Positions 31,931 to 40,371 of a stretch of 64,000 nucleotides of DNA are shown in pieces. Within the stretch, counting starts at the first letter, position 1; each line of letters begins with the position of its first letter. Where the stretch lies: contig NZ_JALRMO010000001.1 in the NCBI RefSeq assembly GCF_023276405.1, positions 7,913,501-7,977,500 of the forward strand. Direction: 5' to 3'. Below the pieces are notes generated by a model that did not search any database, was not told the origin of the DNA, and worked only from the letters and a program-made list of their open reading frames with translations. The translations under genes were made by a program, and so were the position numbers. Origin of the DNA: Paenibacillus hamazuiensis. Its GTDB lineage: Bacteria > Bacillota > Bacilli > Paenibacillales > NBRC-103111.

Positions 31931-33286
31931 ATGCATTCAGACAGCAGCAAACAGCTTTTTTCACCCGGATGGGGACGGTGGAAAAAAGGCGGTTACTTCC
32001 GCGGAAGTGACTGGGAGCGAGGGCGAAGCGGAGGGAAGAAGCGGGAGCAGACGGCAGCCTTGACGGGCCAATCCCGCCTGCTATTGACGGTAAACGGTCT
32101 GTTCGCCGTCGGTAACGCATTGTCCGGCACGTTCGTGAACGTGTACTTATGGAAAGCAAGGCAGGATTTCGCATTGCTTGGCTGGTTTACGCTGATTCAC
32201 CACTTGACGATGGCTTTTACGTTTTGGCTGGCCGGGAAATGGGTCAAGGAGCATAACAAAATGAACTGCCTGCGGGCCGGCGTAGCGGTATCGGCGCTGT
32301 TTTATTTGGTCGTTTTATGGCTGGGTGCCGCGGCGGTCGATTACTTCCCACTGCTTGGGATCATTCAAGGCATGTCATCCGGTTTTTTCTGGATCGCCTT
32401 CAATGTCGTTTATTTTGAAGTGACGAGTCCGGCGAACCGGGACAAATTTAACGGCTGGGCGGGCCTCCTCGGATCTTTGGCCGGGATGATTGCCCCGTGG
32501 GTGTCCGGTTTTTTGATCGTAAGGATGGAGGCGGCGAGCGGATACCGGCTTATTTTTACGATGTCGCTGGTCATCTTCCTGATCGGCGTCGTTTGCAGCT
32601 TTTTTCTGAAAAAGCGGAAGTCGGTTGGCCGGTACGAATGGTTTTTGACGCTGCGCTGTTTGAAGCGGGCGGAGACCCCCTGGCGCACGGTTGGCCTTGC
32701 CTTGGTCGCTCAGGGCATGCGCGAAGGCGTATTCGGCTTTATGATCGCTCTCATGGTGTATATAGCTACAGGCACGGAAATGAAAATCGGCAACTTTTCG
32801 CTGATTACGTCCGCCGTTGCGCTGTTCAGCTTTATGATCGTCGGCAGGCTGCTTAAACCGTCGCACCGGAAGTGGGCGATGTTCGCCGGAGCGTTTGTGA
32901 TGGTTGCCGTCATCGTTCCGTTCTTTTGGCGGGTGAACTATGCGACGCTGCTCGTATTTGGGGTGGGAGTGGCGCTGTTTACCCCTCTCTATACGATTCC
33001 GATGACGTCGAGCGTGTTCGATTTGATCGGACAATTCGAGGAAAGCGTGAAAAAACGCGAGGAATACATCGTGATGCGCGAGCTTGGACTGAACGCCGGC
33101 CGGATGCTCGGAACGCTCATATTTACGTTTGTCGTGATGAGAACGACTTCACCTACGGCGATCAACTGGCTCCTGCTGGGCATCGGCAGCTCGCCGCTGC
33201 TTGCATGGTTTTTCATGCGGAGGCAGCTCGGTCAGCTTTCGCTTTCGGAAAAAGCGGCCGCAGCCGCAAAAAAAGCTGCCCGGTAA
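31931..33286 (+). CDS. Major facilitator superfamily transporter (YqgE-like)
   Basis: The 451-residue protein has about 12 membrane helices starting near residue 50 (LLLTVNGLFAVGNALSGTFVN) and resembles the YqgE/YkuC group of MFS permeases of Bacilli, with the family segment GMSSGFFWIAFNVVYFEVTSPANRDKF read in two parts around residues 140-165. Substrate unknown. The N-terminal 45 residues are polar, basic and not typical, so a later start is possible, but ATG 31931 has AGGTGG at fair spacing. An alanine-lysine tail ends the protein inside a terminator hairpin. Confidence 0.85.
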   Translation: MHSDSSKQLFSPGWGRWKKGGYFRGSDWERGRSGGKKREQTAALTGQSRLLLTVNGLFAVGNALSGTFVNVYLWKARQDFALLGWFTLIHHLTMAFTFWLAGKWVKEHNKMNCLRAGVAVSALFYLVVLWLGAAAVDYFPLLGIIQGMSSGFFWIAFNVVYFEVTSPANRDKFNGWAGLLGSLAGMIAPWVSGFLIVRMEAASGYRLIFTMSLVIFLIGVVCSFFLKKRKSVGRYEWFLTLRCLKRAETPWRTVGLALVAQGMREGVFGFMIALMVYIATGTEMKIGNFSLITSAVALFSFMIVGRLLKPSHRKWAMFAGAFVMVAVIVPFFWRVNYATLLVFGVGVALFTPLYTIPMTSSVFDLIGQFEESVKKREEYIVMRELGLNAGRMLGTLIFTFVVMRTTSPTAINWLLLGIGSSPLLAWFFMRRQLGQLSLSEKAAAAAKKAAR

Positions 33287-33316
33287 GGCGAAAAACGCCC
33301 CTGCCGGGCTTTTTTC
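33278..33316 (+). terminator. Terminator overlapping the MFS stop codon
   Basis: Outer stem GCCCGG/CCGGGC and inner stem GGCG/CGCC, followed by T7; the MFS stop codon (33284-33286) lies in the hairpin. Confidence 0.8.
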
Positions 33317-33317
33317 C

Positions 33318-33345
33318 TTGACAAAAGGAGGCCGGAGTTTACAAT
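33318..33345 (+). promoter_or_regulatory. Promoter of cysK
   Basis: TTGACA (33318-33323), a 16-base spacer and TACAAT (33340-33345). Confidence 0.75.
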
Positions 33346-33413
33346 AATGGAATAGATTTATGATTGCTTCCGCCGCAGCATGCGGCATGGCAATAGAAGG
33401 AGTGTGGCGCATA

Positions 33414-34334
33414 GTGACCCGCAAAATGGTAAACAGCATCACCGAGCTGATCGGCGATACGCCGGCCGTACGCATTCGCAGGCTCGTGGGGCCGGAAGAT
33501 GCCGAGTTGTACGTCAAGCTGGAATATTTCAATCCGAGCGGCAGCGTCAAAGATCGCGCCGCCTTTAATTTGATAGCGCAGGCAGAAAAGGACGGGGTGC
33601 TGAAGCCGGGAGCGACGATCATCGAGCCGACGAGCGGCAATACCGGCATCGGGCTGGCGATGAATGCCGCGGCCAAGGGCTACCGGGCGATTTTGGTCAT
33701 GCCGGACAACATGACCAAGGAGCGCATTAATATTTTGAAGGCTTACGGCGCGGAAGTAGTGCTGACGCCGGCGGCCGAACGGATGCCGGGGGCAATTCGC
33801 AAGGCGCTCGAGCTGAGGGACCAAATTCCGAACAGCTTCATCCCGCAGCAGTTCGAGAATAAGGCGAACCCGGACATCCATCGCATCACGACGGCGGTGG
33901 AAATCATCGAGCAGATGGAAGGGCGGCTCGATGCGTTTGTCGCTACTTCGGGAACGGGCGGCACGATTACCGGGACCGGGGAAGTGCTGCGCGAGAAAGT
34001 GCCGGGCATCCGCATTTACGTCGTTGAGCCGAAGGGCTCTCCGGTGCTGTCCGGAGGCCAGCCGGGCCCGCATAAGCTCGTCGGGACAAGCCCCGGCTTC
34101 GTGCCGGCGATCCTGAATACGAGCGTATACGACGAAATCGTACAGGTATCGGACGACGATGCGCTCGAGACGACGCGCCGGCTTGCGAGGGAGGAAGGCA
34201 TATTGGTCGGGCCGTCGGCCGGCGCCTCCGTTTGGACGGGGCTTCAGGTCGCCAGAAAGCTGGGAGCCGGGAAGCGGGTGCTGTGCATCGCGCCGGATAC
34301 CGGGGAACGGTACCTCAGCATGGATATTTTTTGA
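33414..34334 (+). CDS. cysK: Cysteine synthase A (O-acetylserine sulfhydrylase)
   Basis: The 306-residue PLP enzyme makes cysteine from O-acetylserine and sulfide. The PLP lysine is Lys46 in NPSGSVKDRAA, the asparagine loop is PTSGNTGIGLA, the phosphate-binding loop is ATSGTGGTITGTGEV and the C-terminal GILVGPSAGASVW and IAPDTGERYLSMDIF are typical. GTG 33414 is chosen because AGAAGGAG lies about eleven bases before it and gives the normal family length; the upstream extension to 33360 looks non-coding. A clear promoter lies just upstream, with no CymR box or S-box recognised. Confidence 0.93.
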   Translation: MTRKMVNSITELIGDTPAVRIRRLVGPEDAELYVKLEYFNPSGSVKDRAAFNLIAQAEKDGVLKPGATIIEPTSGNTGIGLAMNAAAKGYRAILVMPDNMTKERINILKAYGAEVVLTPAAERMPGAIRKALELRDQIPNSFIPQQFENKANPDIHRITTAVEIIEQMEGRLDAFVATSGTGGTITGTGEVLREKVPGIRIYVVEPKGSPVLSGGQPGPHKLVGTSPGFVPAILNTSVYDEIVQVSDDDALETTRRLAREEGILVGPSAGASVWTGLQVARKLGAGKRVLCIAPDTGERYLSMDIF

Positions 34335-34407
34335 TACGGACCTGCCGGGCATGCCGGACGCCGAGGAAGCCGCCGGCTCCCTTCCAGCTGCCCGGCTTCA
34401 CCCGTTC

Positions 34408-34435
34408 TTAACATAGGATTAACATAGGGAAAACA
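34408..34435 (+). promoter_or_regulatory. Pho box (PhoP-binding direct repeats)
   Basis: TTAACA at 34408 and 34419 and AAAACA at 34430 repeat with an exact 11-bp period and TAGG spacers. Bacillus PhoP boxes are TT(A/C/T)ACA-type hexamers every 11 bp. A TAGTAT or TATAGG near 34445-34453 could be the -10. Confidence 0.6.
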
Positions 34436-34495
34436 TAGGAGCGATAGTATAGGTGTGTTTAGAGTCCAAACGATGGAAGAGGTTGGTAAACACCT

Positions 34496-36484
34496 ATGCT
34501 TAAAAGATTCGTATCCGCAATCCTCATTTCCGCGCCGCTTCTCACCCTTGCCCTCGGAAGCGTTTCAATTGTCCGGGCGGAAACGCCTTCTTCAGGCACC
34601 GTGTCCATCATGTATTTCAACGACGGACATGAGATTAGTCCGGTGGTCGATAAGCTCGGCACCCGCGGCGGAGTGGCCCGCATCAAGACGCTGATCGACG
34701 GCGCGGCCGACGAGAAGATCGTTGCGTTCGGCGGAGACCTCGGCGGAGGCACGTTGTTTGGCGGCGTGTTCAAAGGGTTTCCGATGGTCGAAGCGTTTAA
34801 CCGGATCCCGATCGATGTCGCCAATTTCGGACAGCACGACTTTGACGCAGGCTCCGCCAATACGCTGGAGCTCATTAAAGCAGCGAAATTCAGCTGGATT
34901 TCGAGCAATTTGGTCGGCAAGGACGGCAAGCCGTTCGGAAATGTGCCGACGTATCAACTATACGAAAAGCAGGGGATTCGCATCGGCGTCATCGGGCTGA
35001 CGAGCGCTATGGAGACGACGACTCCGGATTCCGCCGTCAAGCAGAAAAATGTCATCGAAGCGGCCAAGCTTGCCGTGGACCAGCTGAAAAAGGAGCAAAA
35101 TCCCGATCTGATCGTCGCCCTTACCCAGGAGCCCGTAGAGGACGACAAAGCTCTTCTGCAGGCGGTTCCCGATATCCGGGTTGTGTTTACGGAAGAGGAG
35201 GCCGAGGAGAAATCGTTTGTTTATGAGGTGGACGGTGCGGTAAAGCGATATATTTTCGCGCCTCAGGGGAATATGGGCTCGATCGCGCATGTAACGGTCG
35301 GCAGAGGTGCCGACGGCCAATTGACGCTTTCGCACGAGTTTCTCAAGGTGGACGAGAACATCAAGGAAGACGGAGCGCTTGCCGAATTCGCCGCCGATTA
35401 CCAGGCGAGGCTCGATCAGGAGCTGGGCAAAAAGATCGCCTCGGCGGACAGCGGCCTGCCGTATGGAGAACACCACGAATCCCGGTTTCAAGAAACGGCC
35501 ATCGGCAATCTGATTGCCGATGCTTACCGCGACTATTATCAAACCGACATCGCCTTCGCCAACGGCGGCGGCATTCGGGCCAGCATCAATCAGGGCGATT
35601 TCACTTTGAAGGATGCCAAATCGATTCTGCCGTTCGGCAACAAAATCGTTGTAGCCGAAGTGACCGGCGACATGCTGCTGGCCGCTCTCGAGAACAGCGT
35701 TTCGGCGGTGGACAAGGTGGCCGGCGCTTTCCTGCAAACGTCGGGTTTGTCGTATGCTTACAATCCGGCGAAGCCTGTCGGGCAAAGAATCGAGCAGGCG
35801 CTTGTGAACGGCAAGCCTTTGGATAAAGCAGGCAAATACAGATTGGCTCTCTCCAACTATATGTACACGGGCGGCGATAAATATACGATGTTTGCGGGCG
35901 CCAAAACCGTCGTCGGCGCGAACGAGGCGCTGACCGATTTCGAGCTGCTGATTGCTTATGCGGAAAAGAAAGGCGTCCTGAGCGCTAAAACGGAAGGCCG
36001 CATCACCGTGAACGGCTTCGCGGACGTCACGTCCGATCATTGGGCCGCGCAGGACATTTATGGCCTATCCGCAAAAGGAATCATCGCCGGCGTGGACGTC
36101 ACCCGCTTTGCCCCGCTTGAGGCTGTAACGCGCGGCGAGTTCTCCGGCTATTTGGCGAAAGCGCTCGGACTCGGACGGCCGGAGCTCGAAACCGCGCTTG
36201 GCTGGAGTGGAGCCGGGCTGTCGGAGCAGCTGACCCGCGAAGAAATGGCCGTCGCGATGAAATGGGCCTACGCGAAGAAAACCGGGAAAACGCCGGTGTC
36301 CGGTTCGCCGGGAGATACGACTTTCGCCGACGACGCCATGATCGACCCGGTAGCAAGAGCCGCCGTGTCGGAGCTCGCTCGGGACGGCTTGCTGAGCGGT
36401 CGGCCGGACAACCGGTTCGCCCCAAAGGAGCCGGCTTCGCGGGCGGAGATCGCTCACGTCGTGTGGGTGCTGGCTAACCGGTAA
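34496..36484 (+). CDS. SLH-anchored 5'-nucleotidase family protein with altered metal site
   Basis: The 662-residue protein has a signal peptide (to about residue 28), a UshA/5'-nucleotidase metallophosphatase domain (30-280), the C-terminal nucleotidase domain (320-500, with FANGGGIRASINQGDF, SILPFGNKIVV and YTGGDKYTMF) and three SLH motifs (about 505-662) that would bind it to the cell wall polymer. In the N-terminal domain Asp43, His45 and Asp81 remain, but GNHE is Gln113-His-Asp, the usual TH is TQ near residue 210, and the GHxH block is replaced by an acidic TEEEAEE. Most metal ligands on one side are lost, so it may be a pseudo-enzyme. A Pho box lies upstream and a strong terminator downstream. 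Confidence 0.85.
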   Translation: MLKRFVSAILISAPLLTLALGSVSIVRAETPSSGTVSIMYFNDGHEISPVVDKLGTRGGVARIKTLIDGAADEKIVAFGGDLGGGTLFGGVFKGFPMVEAFNRIPIDVANFGQHDFDAGSANTLELIKAAKFSWISSNLVGKDGKPFGNVPTYQLYEKQGIRIGVIGLTSAMETTTPDSAVKQKNVIEAAKLAVDQLKKEQNPDLIVALTQEPVEDDKALLQAVPDIRVVFTEEEAEEKSFVYEVDGAVKRYIFAPQGNMGSIAHVTVGRGADGQLTLSHEFLKVDENIKEDGALAEFAADYQARLDQELGKKIASADSGLPYGEHHESRFQETAIGNLIADAYRDYYQTDIAFANGGGIRASINQGDFTLKDAKSILPFGNKIVVAEVTGDMLLAALENSVSAVDKVAGAFLQTSGLSYAYNPAKPVGQRIEQALVNGKPLDKAGKYRLALSNYMYTGGDKYTMFAGAKTVVGANEALTDFELLIAYAEKKGVLSAKTEGRITVNGFADVTSDHWAAQDIYGLSAKGIIAGVDVTRFAPLEAVTRGEFSGYLAKALGLGRPELETALGWSGAGLSEQLTREEMAVAMKWAYAKKTGKTPVSGSPGDTTFADDAMIDPVARAAVSELARDGLLSGRPDNRFAPKEPASRAEIAHVVWVLANR

Positions 36485-36498
36485 GACGCTGAAACAGC

Positions 36499-36543
36499 AA
36501 AAAAAGCTTCACGCAACGTTTCGTTGCGCGTGAAGCTTTTTTT
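36499..36543. terminator. Bidirectional terminator
   Basis: AAAAAAGCTTCACGC pairs with GCGTGAAGCTTTTTT through an inner AAC/GTT step; A and T runs serve both convergent genes. Confidence 0.9.
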
Positions 36544-36584
36544 CATGGAAGGGGATCGTTCTTGATCGGGCGATCCCTCATCTC

Positions 36585-37190
36585 TTAAACCCCTTCGTCT
36601 TCATTCGGCAGCAGCCTGGCATCCCGCAGCGCGTCGTTTACGGTCAGCTTTACGCAAGGAAGCCGCTCCGAGCGGACCGGCTCGTCGCCAGAATAAACGT
36701 CTTTCAGTTCATAAATTCCGGCATGTCCCAGCTCATATTGCTCAAGCATACCGGAACCTGGGAGGATGATCCAATACTCCGGAATGCCGAATGCCGAGTA
36801 TGCGCGGAGTTTATCGACCTTGTCGCGTCTAAGCGAATGGACGGAGACGATTTCGGCGACCAGGTCGGTAGGCCCCTCGACACCGCGTTTCGTTATGATG
36901 CCGTTCCTGTCGCGATGCACCATCACGATATCGGGCCGGCGTACATGGTATGAAGATAAAATGATGTCGACCTCGTAGAAAATGAGGTAGTCGTCGCCGC
37001 AGCTTGCAGTCAAACTTGCCAAAACGGCCGAGCCGATGATTTGATGCTTGGGCGAAGCTCCGGGAGACATCAGCTCCAGCCGGCCATCGACGAGTTCATA
37101 ACGGTTGCCGTCATCCGGCAGTTCTGCGTATTCGTCATATGCCACCGGCTGTTCGCGGATCAGGTCGCTGCGATTTTTTTTCCCTTCCAT
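36585..37190 (-). CDS. Uma2 family PD-(D/E)XK nuclease-like protein
   Basis: The 201-residue protein matches Uma2 (DUF820): YELVDGRLELMSPGASPKHQ, then RRPDIVMVHRD, LVAEIVSVHSLRRDKVDKLRAYSAFGIPEYWII read as successive blocks. The order Glu...PD...Glu...Lys is the PD-(D/E)XK nuclease core. Biological role is unknown; genes of this family are scattered and multicopy in Paenibacillus, cyanobacteria and others. ATG 37190 is preferred because GGGAGGCGG lies just before it; ATG 37205 lies within that stretch. It is a single gene ending at a shared terminator. Confidence 0.85.
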   Translation of the reverse strand: MEGKKNRSDLIREQPVAYDEYAELPDDGNRYELVDGRLELMSPGASPKHQIIGSAVLASLTASCGDDYLIFYEVDIILSSYHVRRPDIVMVHRDRNGIITKRGVEGPTDLVAEIVSVHSLRRDKVDKLRAYSAFGIPEYWIILPGSGMLEQYELGHAGIYELKDVYSGDEPVRSERLPCVKLTVNDALRDARLLPNEDEGV

Positions 37191-37388
37191 ACTTCCGCCT
37201 CCCATACGTATCGTACTACTCCCATTATACCGTACCGGATTAAACGCTCACAGCCCGTCCAAAAGCTTCTCACGAAATTTCTCTTAACGCTGGCCGAAAG
37301 TAAAACGTTATAAGCAAAGAACAGGCATGAAACGAAATCCCCCTATTCGGGAACCTTGCCGGCATGTGAGTCATGTAGAAGGATTGGC

Positions 37389-37571
37389 TAACGGTTTCTG
37401 CTGAGCTTATTTGGCTCAAGAACGTCATCTTTAATTCGTAACGGTTGTGGCAGAGCTTATTTCTCATCTTGCATCCCTCAAAACAATAAAAGTTCACAAA
37501 TAACCACTCTGGCAACCGTTACCGTTCTGAAATCAACAATTTGACCTGTATAAGCTCAACTGCAACCGTTA
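37389..37571. repeat. MITE-like element with nested inverted repeats
   Basis: Four copies of a 22-bp motif with core TAACGGTT...GAGCTTAT are arranged as two direct (37389-37410, 37439-37460) and two inverted copies (37500-37521, 37550-37571). The outer pair makes imperfect terminal inverted repeats and the inner pair a second nested pair, giving a 183-bp symmetric element with no coding capacity. Confidence 0.55.
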
Positions 37572-37631
37572 CACCATGTTGTTCGCATATAGAACCGAAC
37601 ATGGTCTCGCGGTCCTTTTTTTAAAAATACA

Positions 37632-37660
37632 TTGAATAAAAATGCAATTAAACGTATAAT
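37632..37660 (+). promoter_or_regulatory. Promoter of the GNAT-like gene
   Basis: TTGAAT (37632-37637), a 17-base spacer and TATAAT (37655-37660). Confidence 0.75.
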
Positions 37661-37699
37661 TATTATTAACCATATGCTCTCGCGAAAGGAAGGATTGTC

Positions 37700-37981
37700 T
37701 TGAAAATCGCCTATCATAATGCGGTTCCGGAACCGGAGGTATTCGATCGGTTTGTGCATAGTATCGAAGAAACGATGCATACGGACGAGTTTGAATACAA
37801 GGCGGTTTGCGAATCCAAGCATGTAGTCGCCGCCTACGATCAGGATGAGCTCGTCGGCATCGGCGTCATCGCCGAAGCCGGGGAGGATGCGGCCGTCATG
37901 GATGTGGCGGTGCACAGCTCCTATGAAAAGCGGCAAATCGAGCAATATATCATGAAGCTGTTAAAGGCGGAGTTTATCTGA
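37700..37981 (+). CDS. Short GNAT-fold (acetyltransferase-like) protein
   Basis: The 93-residue protein looks like a minimal GNAT domain: the strand pattern KAVCESKHVVAAYDQDELVGIGVI and the following MDVAVHSSYEKRQIEQYIMKLL correspond to the middle strands and the CoA-binding helix. The usual acetyl-CoA loop (Q/RxxGxG/A) is reduced to SYEKRQIEQY, so catalysis is uncertain. TTG 37700 follows AAAGGAAGG and a clear promoter. It is shorter than normal GNAT enzymes (about 140-170 residues) but does not look broken. Confidence 0.6.
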   Translation: MKIAYHNAVPEPEVFDRFVHSIEETMHTDEFEYKAVCESKHVVAAYDQDELVGIGVIAEAGEDAAVMDVAVHSSYEKRQIEQYIMKLLKAEFI

Positions 37982-38155
37982 TCCCTTGCTCGCAAACGAT
38001 CGATGAATATTTTAACTATAGCCGCTATCCGGCCCACTTCCACAGTGGGCCTTTTCCGCTTGAACGGGCCCGGCCGTTTTTCGCTTTGCACGTGCGGGGG
38101 ATTCGTTGTAATATGAAGTAATAAAACAATTGCTTGAATGCAGGAGGCGCCAGCT

Positions 38156-38647
38156 ATGGACGAATTTAAAGCGAAGATTATTGACCTGTTGAAGGAAGAC
38201 GCGCGCCGAACGCCGGCACTGATCGCAACGCTGCTTGGCGAATCGGAGGCGGAGGTGGCGAAGGCGATTAAAGAGCTCGAGGACGAGCATATCATCGCCA
38301 AATACGCGACGATCGTCAACTGGTCGAAGGTGGACGGCGAGAAGGTGACCGCGCTGATCGAGGTGCAGATCACTCCGGAGCGTGGCAGAGGCTTCGACGC
38401 GATTGCGGAGCGCATTTATTTGTATCCCGAGGTCAAATCCGTTTATTTGATGTCCGGCGCCTACGACCTGCTCGTGGAAATCGAAGGCAAGACGCTGAAG
38501 GAAGTCGCCTCCTTCGTATCCAACAAGCTGTCCCCGATCGATCGGGTGCTGTCGACCAAAACTCATTTTATTTTGAAAAAATACAAGCAGGACGGCGTCA
38601 TCTTTGAGGATCATCAGGATGATCACCGCATGTTAATCTCTCCGTAA
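38156..38647 (+). CDS. alaR: Lrp/AsnC family regulator (AlaR-like)
   Basis: The 163-residue protein has an N-terminal winged HTH (about 5-60, with TPALIATLLGESEAEVAKAIKELE) and a C-terminal RAM ligand-binding domain (about 75-150, VTALIEVQITPERGRGFDAI and VKSVYLMSGAYDLLVEIEG). It is followed after 13 bases by an alanine-transaminase-like gene, the same pairing as alaR-alaT (yugG-yugH) of B. subtilis, where AlaR activates alaT. ATG 38156 follows CAGGAGGC; an upstream in-frame ATG at 38138 overlaps that site. Confidence 0.85.
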   Translation: MDEFKAKIIDLLKEDARRTPALIATLLGESEAEVAKAIKELEDEHIIAKYATIVNWSKVDGEKVTALIEVQITPERGRGFDAIAERIYLYPEVKSVYLMSGAYDLLVEIEGKTLKEVASFVSNKLSPIDRVLSTKTHFILKKYKQDGVIFEDHQDDHRMLISP

Positions 38648-38660
38648 AGGGTGATGAGCA

Positions 38661-39863
38661 ATGATTAAGCAAGAACCGTCGCAAACCGCATCGGCTGAGA
38701 AGTCGATGTCCAAATATTTGGCGCCGCTCGTGCGGGAAATTCCGCCCTCCGGCATCCGCAAGTTTTTCGACCTGGTCAGCGGCAGCAAAGACATCATTTC
38801 GCTCGGTGTCGGCGAGCCGGACTTTTCCACGCCGTGGCACGTACGCGAAGCGTGCGTCTATTCGCTCGAGCGCGGCAATACGAAATATACGCCTAATGCG
38901 GGGCTGCTTGAGCTGCGCGAGGCGATTGCCGAGTATTTATACGAATCGTTCCAGCTGCTGTACGAGCCGACGGACGAAGTGATCGTCACCATCGGCGGCA
39001 GCGAGGCGATCGACCTGGCGCTGCGGGCGCTCATCGTGCCTGGCGACGAGATTTTGATTCCGGAGCCTTGTTATGTATCGTATTCGCCGATTACCTCGAT
39101 CGGAGGCGGCATCCCGGTAGGCATCGAAACGTTTGCCAAGGACAATTTCAAGCTGACGGCGGAGTCGCTCAAGGCGGCGATTACGCCGCGTTCGAAGGTG
39201 CTGATCCTCTGTTACCCGAGCAACCCGACCGGGGGGATCATGACGTACGAAGATTGGCTGCCGATCGCCAAGATCGTCGAAGAGAACGACCTGATCGTCA
39301 TCTCCGACGAAATTTACGCCGAGCTGACATATGATCAGAAGCACGTCAGCTTTGCTTCAATTCCGGGCATGCGGGACCGGACGATTCTGGTCAGCGGCTT
39401 TTCCAAGGCTTTCGCGATGACCGGCTGGCGGATGGGATACGCTTGCGGACACCGCGATCTGATTTCCGCTATGCTCAAAATCCATCAATACACCGTCATG
39501 TGCGCGCCCTCCATGGGGCAAGTGGCCGCTCTCGAAGCGCTGAAGAACGGGATGGAGGAAAAGGACCGGATGGTCGAGTCGTATAACCAGCGGCGCCGCC
39601 TTGTCGTTAAAGGGTTCCGTGAAATCGGTCTGAGCTGCCATGAACCGCAGGGCGCTTTCTACGCGTTCCCGTCGATCGCATCGACCGGCATGACCTCGGA
39701 TGAATTCGCCCAGCGTCTGCTGTTTGAGGCGAAGGTCGCCGCTGTGCCGGGACATGTGTTCGGCAAGGGCGGGGAAGGTTTTCTCCGCTGCTCATACGCT
39801 TATTCGGTCAGTCAGCTCACCGAAGCGATTGATCGGATAGGAAATTTCTTGGCTAAATTGTAA
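38661..39863 (+). CDS. alaT: Class I/II aminotransferase, probably alanine transaminase
   Basis: The 400-residue PLP enzyme is a fold-type I aminotransferase. The PLP lysine lies in SGFSKAFAMTGWRMGY, the phosphate-binding region in VTIGGSEAIDLALRAL, and the Asp/Tyr pair in VISDEIYAELTYD. The C-terminal RCSYAYSVSQLTEAIDRI is typical. Its pairing with an Lrp-type regulator as in alaR-alaT supports alanine-pyruvate transamination, but aspartate or aromatic aminotransferase activity is possible. ATG follows AAAGGGTGATGAG. Confidence 0.87.
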   Translation: MIKQEPSQTASAEKSMSKYLAPLVREIPPSGIRKFFDLVSGSKDIISLGVGEPDFSTPWHVREACVYSLERGNTKYTPNAGLLELREAIAEYLYESFQLLYEPTDEVIVTIGGSEAIDLALRALIVPGDEILIPEPCYVSYSPITSIGGGIPVGIETFAKDNFKLTAESLKAAITPRSKVLILCYPSNPTGGIMTYEDWLPIAKIVEENDLIVISDEIYAELTYDQKHVSFASIPGMRDRTILVSGFSKAFAMTGWRMGYACGHRDLISAMLKIHQYTVMCAPSMGQVAALEALKNGMEEKDRMVESYNQRRRLVVKGFREIGLSCHEPQGAFYAFPSIASTGMTSDEFAQRLLFEAKVAAVPGHVFGKGGEGFLRCSYAYSVSQLTEAIDRIGNFLAKL

Positions 39864-39916
39864 TAAAATAGTAAATTCTCCGCGTGAAGCGTACAAATAT
39901 TCGCTATTCTTTGAAA

Positions 39917-39925
39917 TTCGACAAA
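39917..39925 (-). promoter_or_regulatory. Spo0A box upstream of the Spo0E-like gene
   Basis: On the minus strand TTTGTCGAA matches the 0A box (core TGTCGAA) exactly. It lies 110 bases before the Spo0E-family start. Confidence 0.5.
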
Positions 39926-40034
39926 TTTAGCGATTTCCAATTCTCTCAAAAGCTGGTATCTTTAAGATAGATTCATGATAGTTTCAGGCTTTCATGAAGC
40001 TCTGTCTTGCGATACTGATTTGGGAGGGGAGTTT

Positions 40035-40301
40035 ATGGCTTTTCTGGAATATCAGCTGGCCGACTATCGGAAGATGTCGTGGATTCGCGAATCGAATGAA
40101 AAGGTGCAGTGGTTTTTTCGGAAACAAAAGCAATCCTCATCCGTCACGTCTTTGGAGGAAGAGATTTATGCTCTTCGCCGCAGACTGGAGCATTTGGTCC
40201 GCGAGGATACGGACCTCAGCTCTCCGGAAATCGTGGAGATCAGCATGCAGCTGGACGAGAAAATCAATGAGTATATGAATCGGGGGAAAGGGGACCTGTG
40301 A
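40035..40301 (+). CDS. Spo0E family aspartyl-phosphate phosphatase
   Basis: The 88-residue protein has the Spo0E helical hairpin in its second half: LEEEIYALRRRLEHLV, then SSPEIVEISMQLDEKINEYM with the signature SxxLDxxI. Spo0E proteins dephosphorylate Spo0A-P and so delay sporulation. The N-terminal 40 residues (with aromatic EYQLADYRKMSW) are an extension beyond the core. ATG 40035 follows GGGAGGGGAG. A Spo0A box upstream suggests feedback control, and a terminator overlaps its stop codon. Confidence 0.85.
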   Translation: MAFLEYQLADYRKMSWIRESNEKVQWFFRKQKQSSSVTSLEEEIYALRRRLEHLVREDTDLSSPEIVEISMQLDEKINEYMNRGKGDL

Positions 40302-40317
40302 GAGGGTCCCTTTTTTG
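40292..40317 (+). terminator. Terminator overlapping the spo0E-like stop codon
   Basis: GGGACC-tgtgaga-GGGTCCC followed by T6; the TGA stop is in the loop. Confidence 0.85.
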
Positions 40318-40371
40318 ATGCCATCATTTTTGGTATGATGAAGGAAAGAGAACAGAAGGAGAAGGGAAAAC

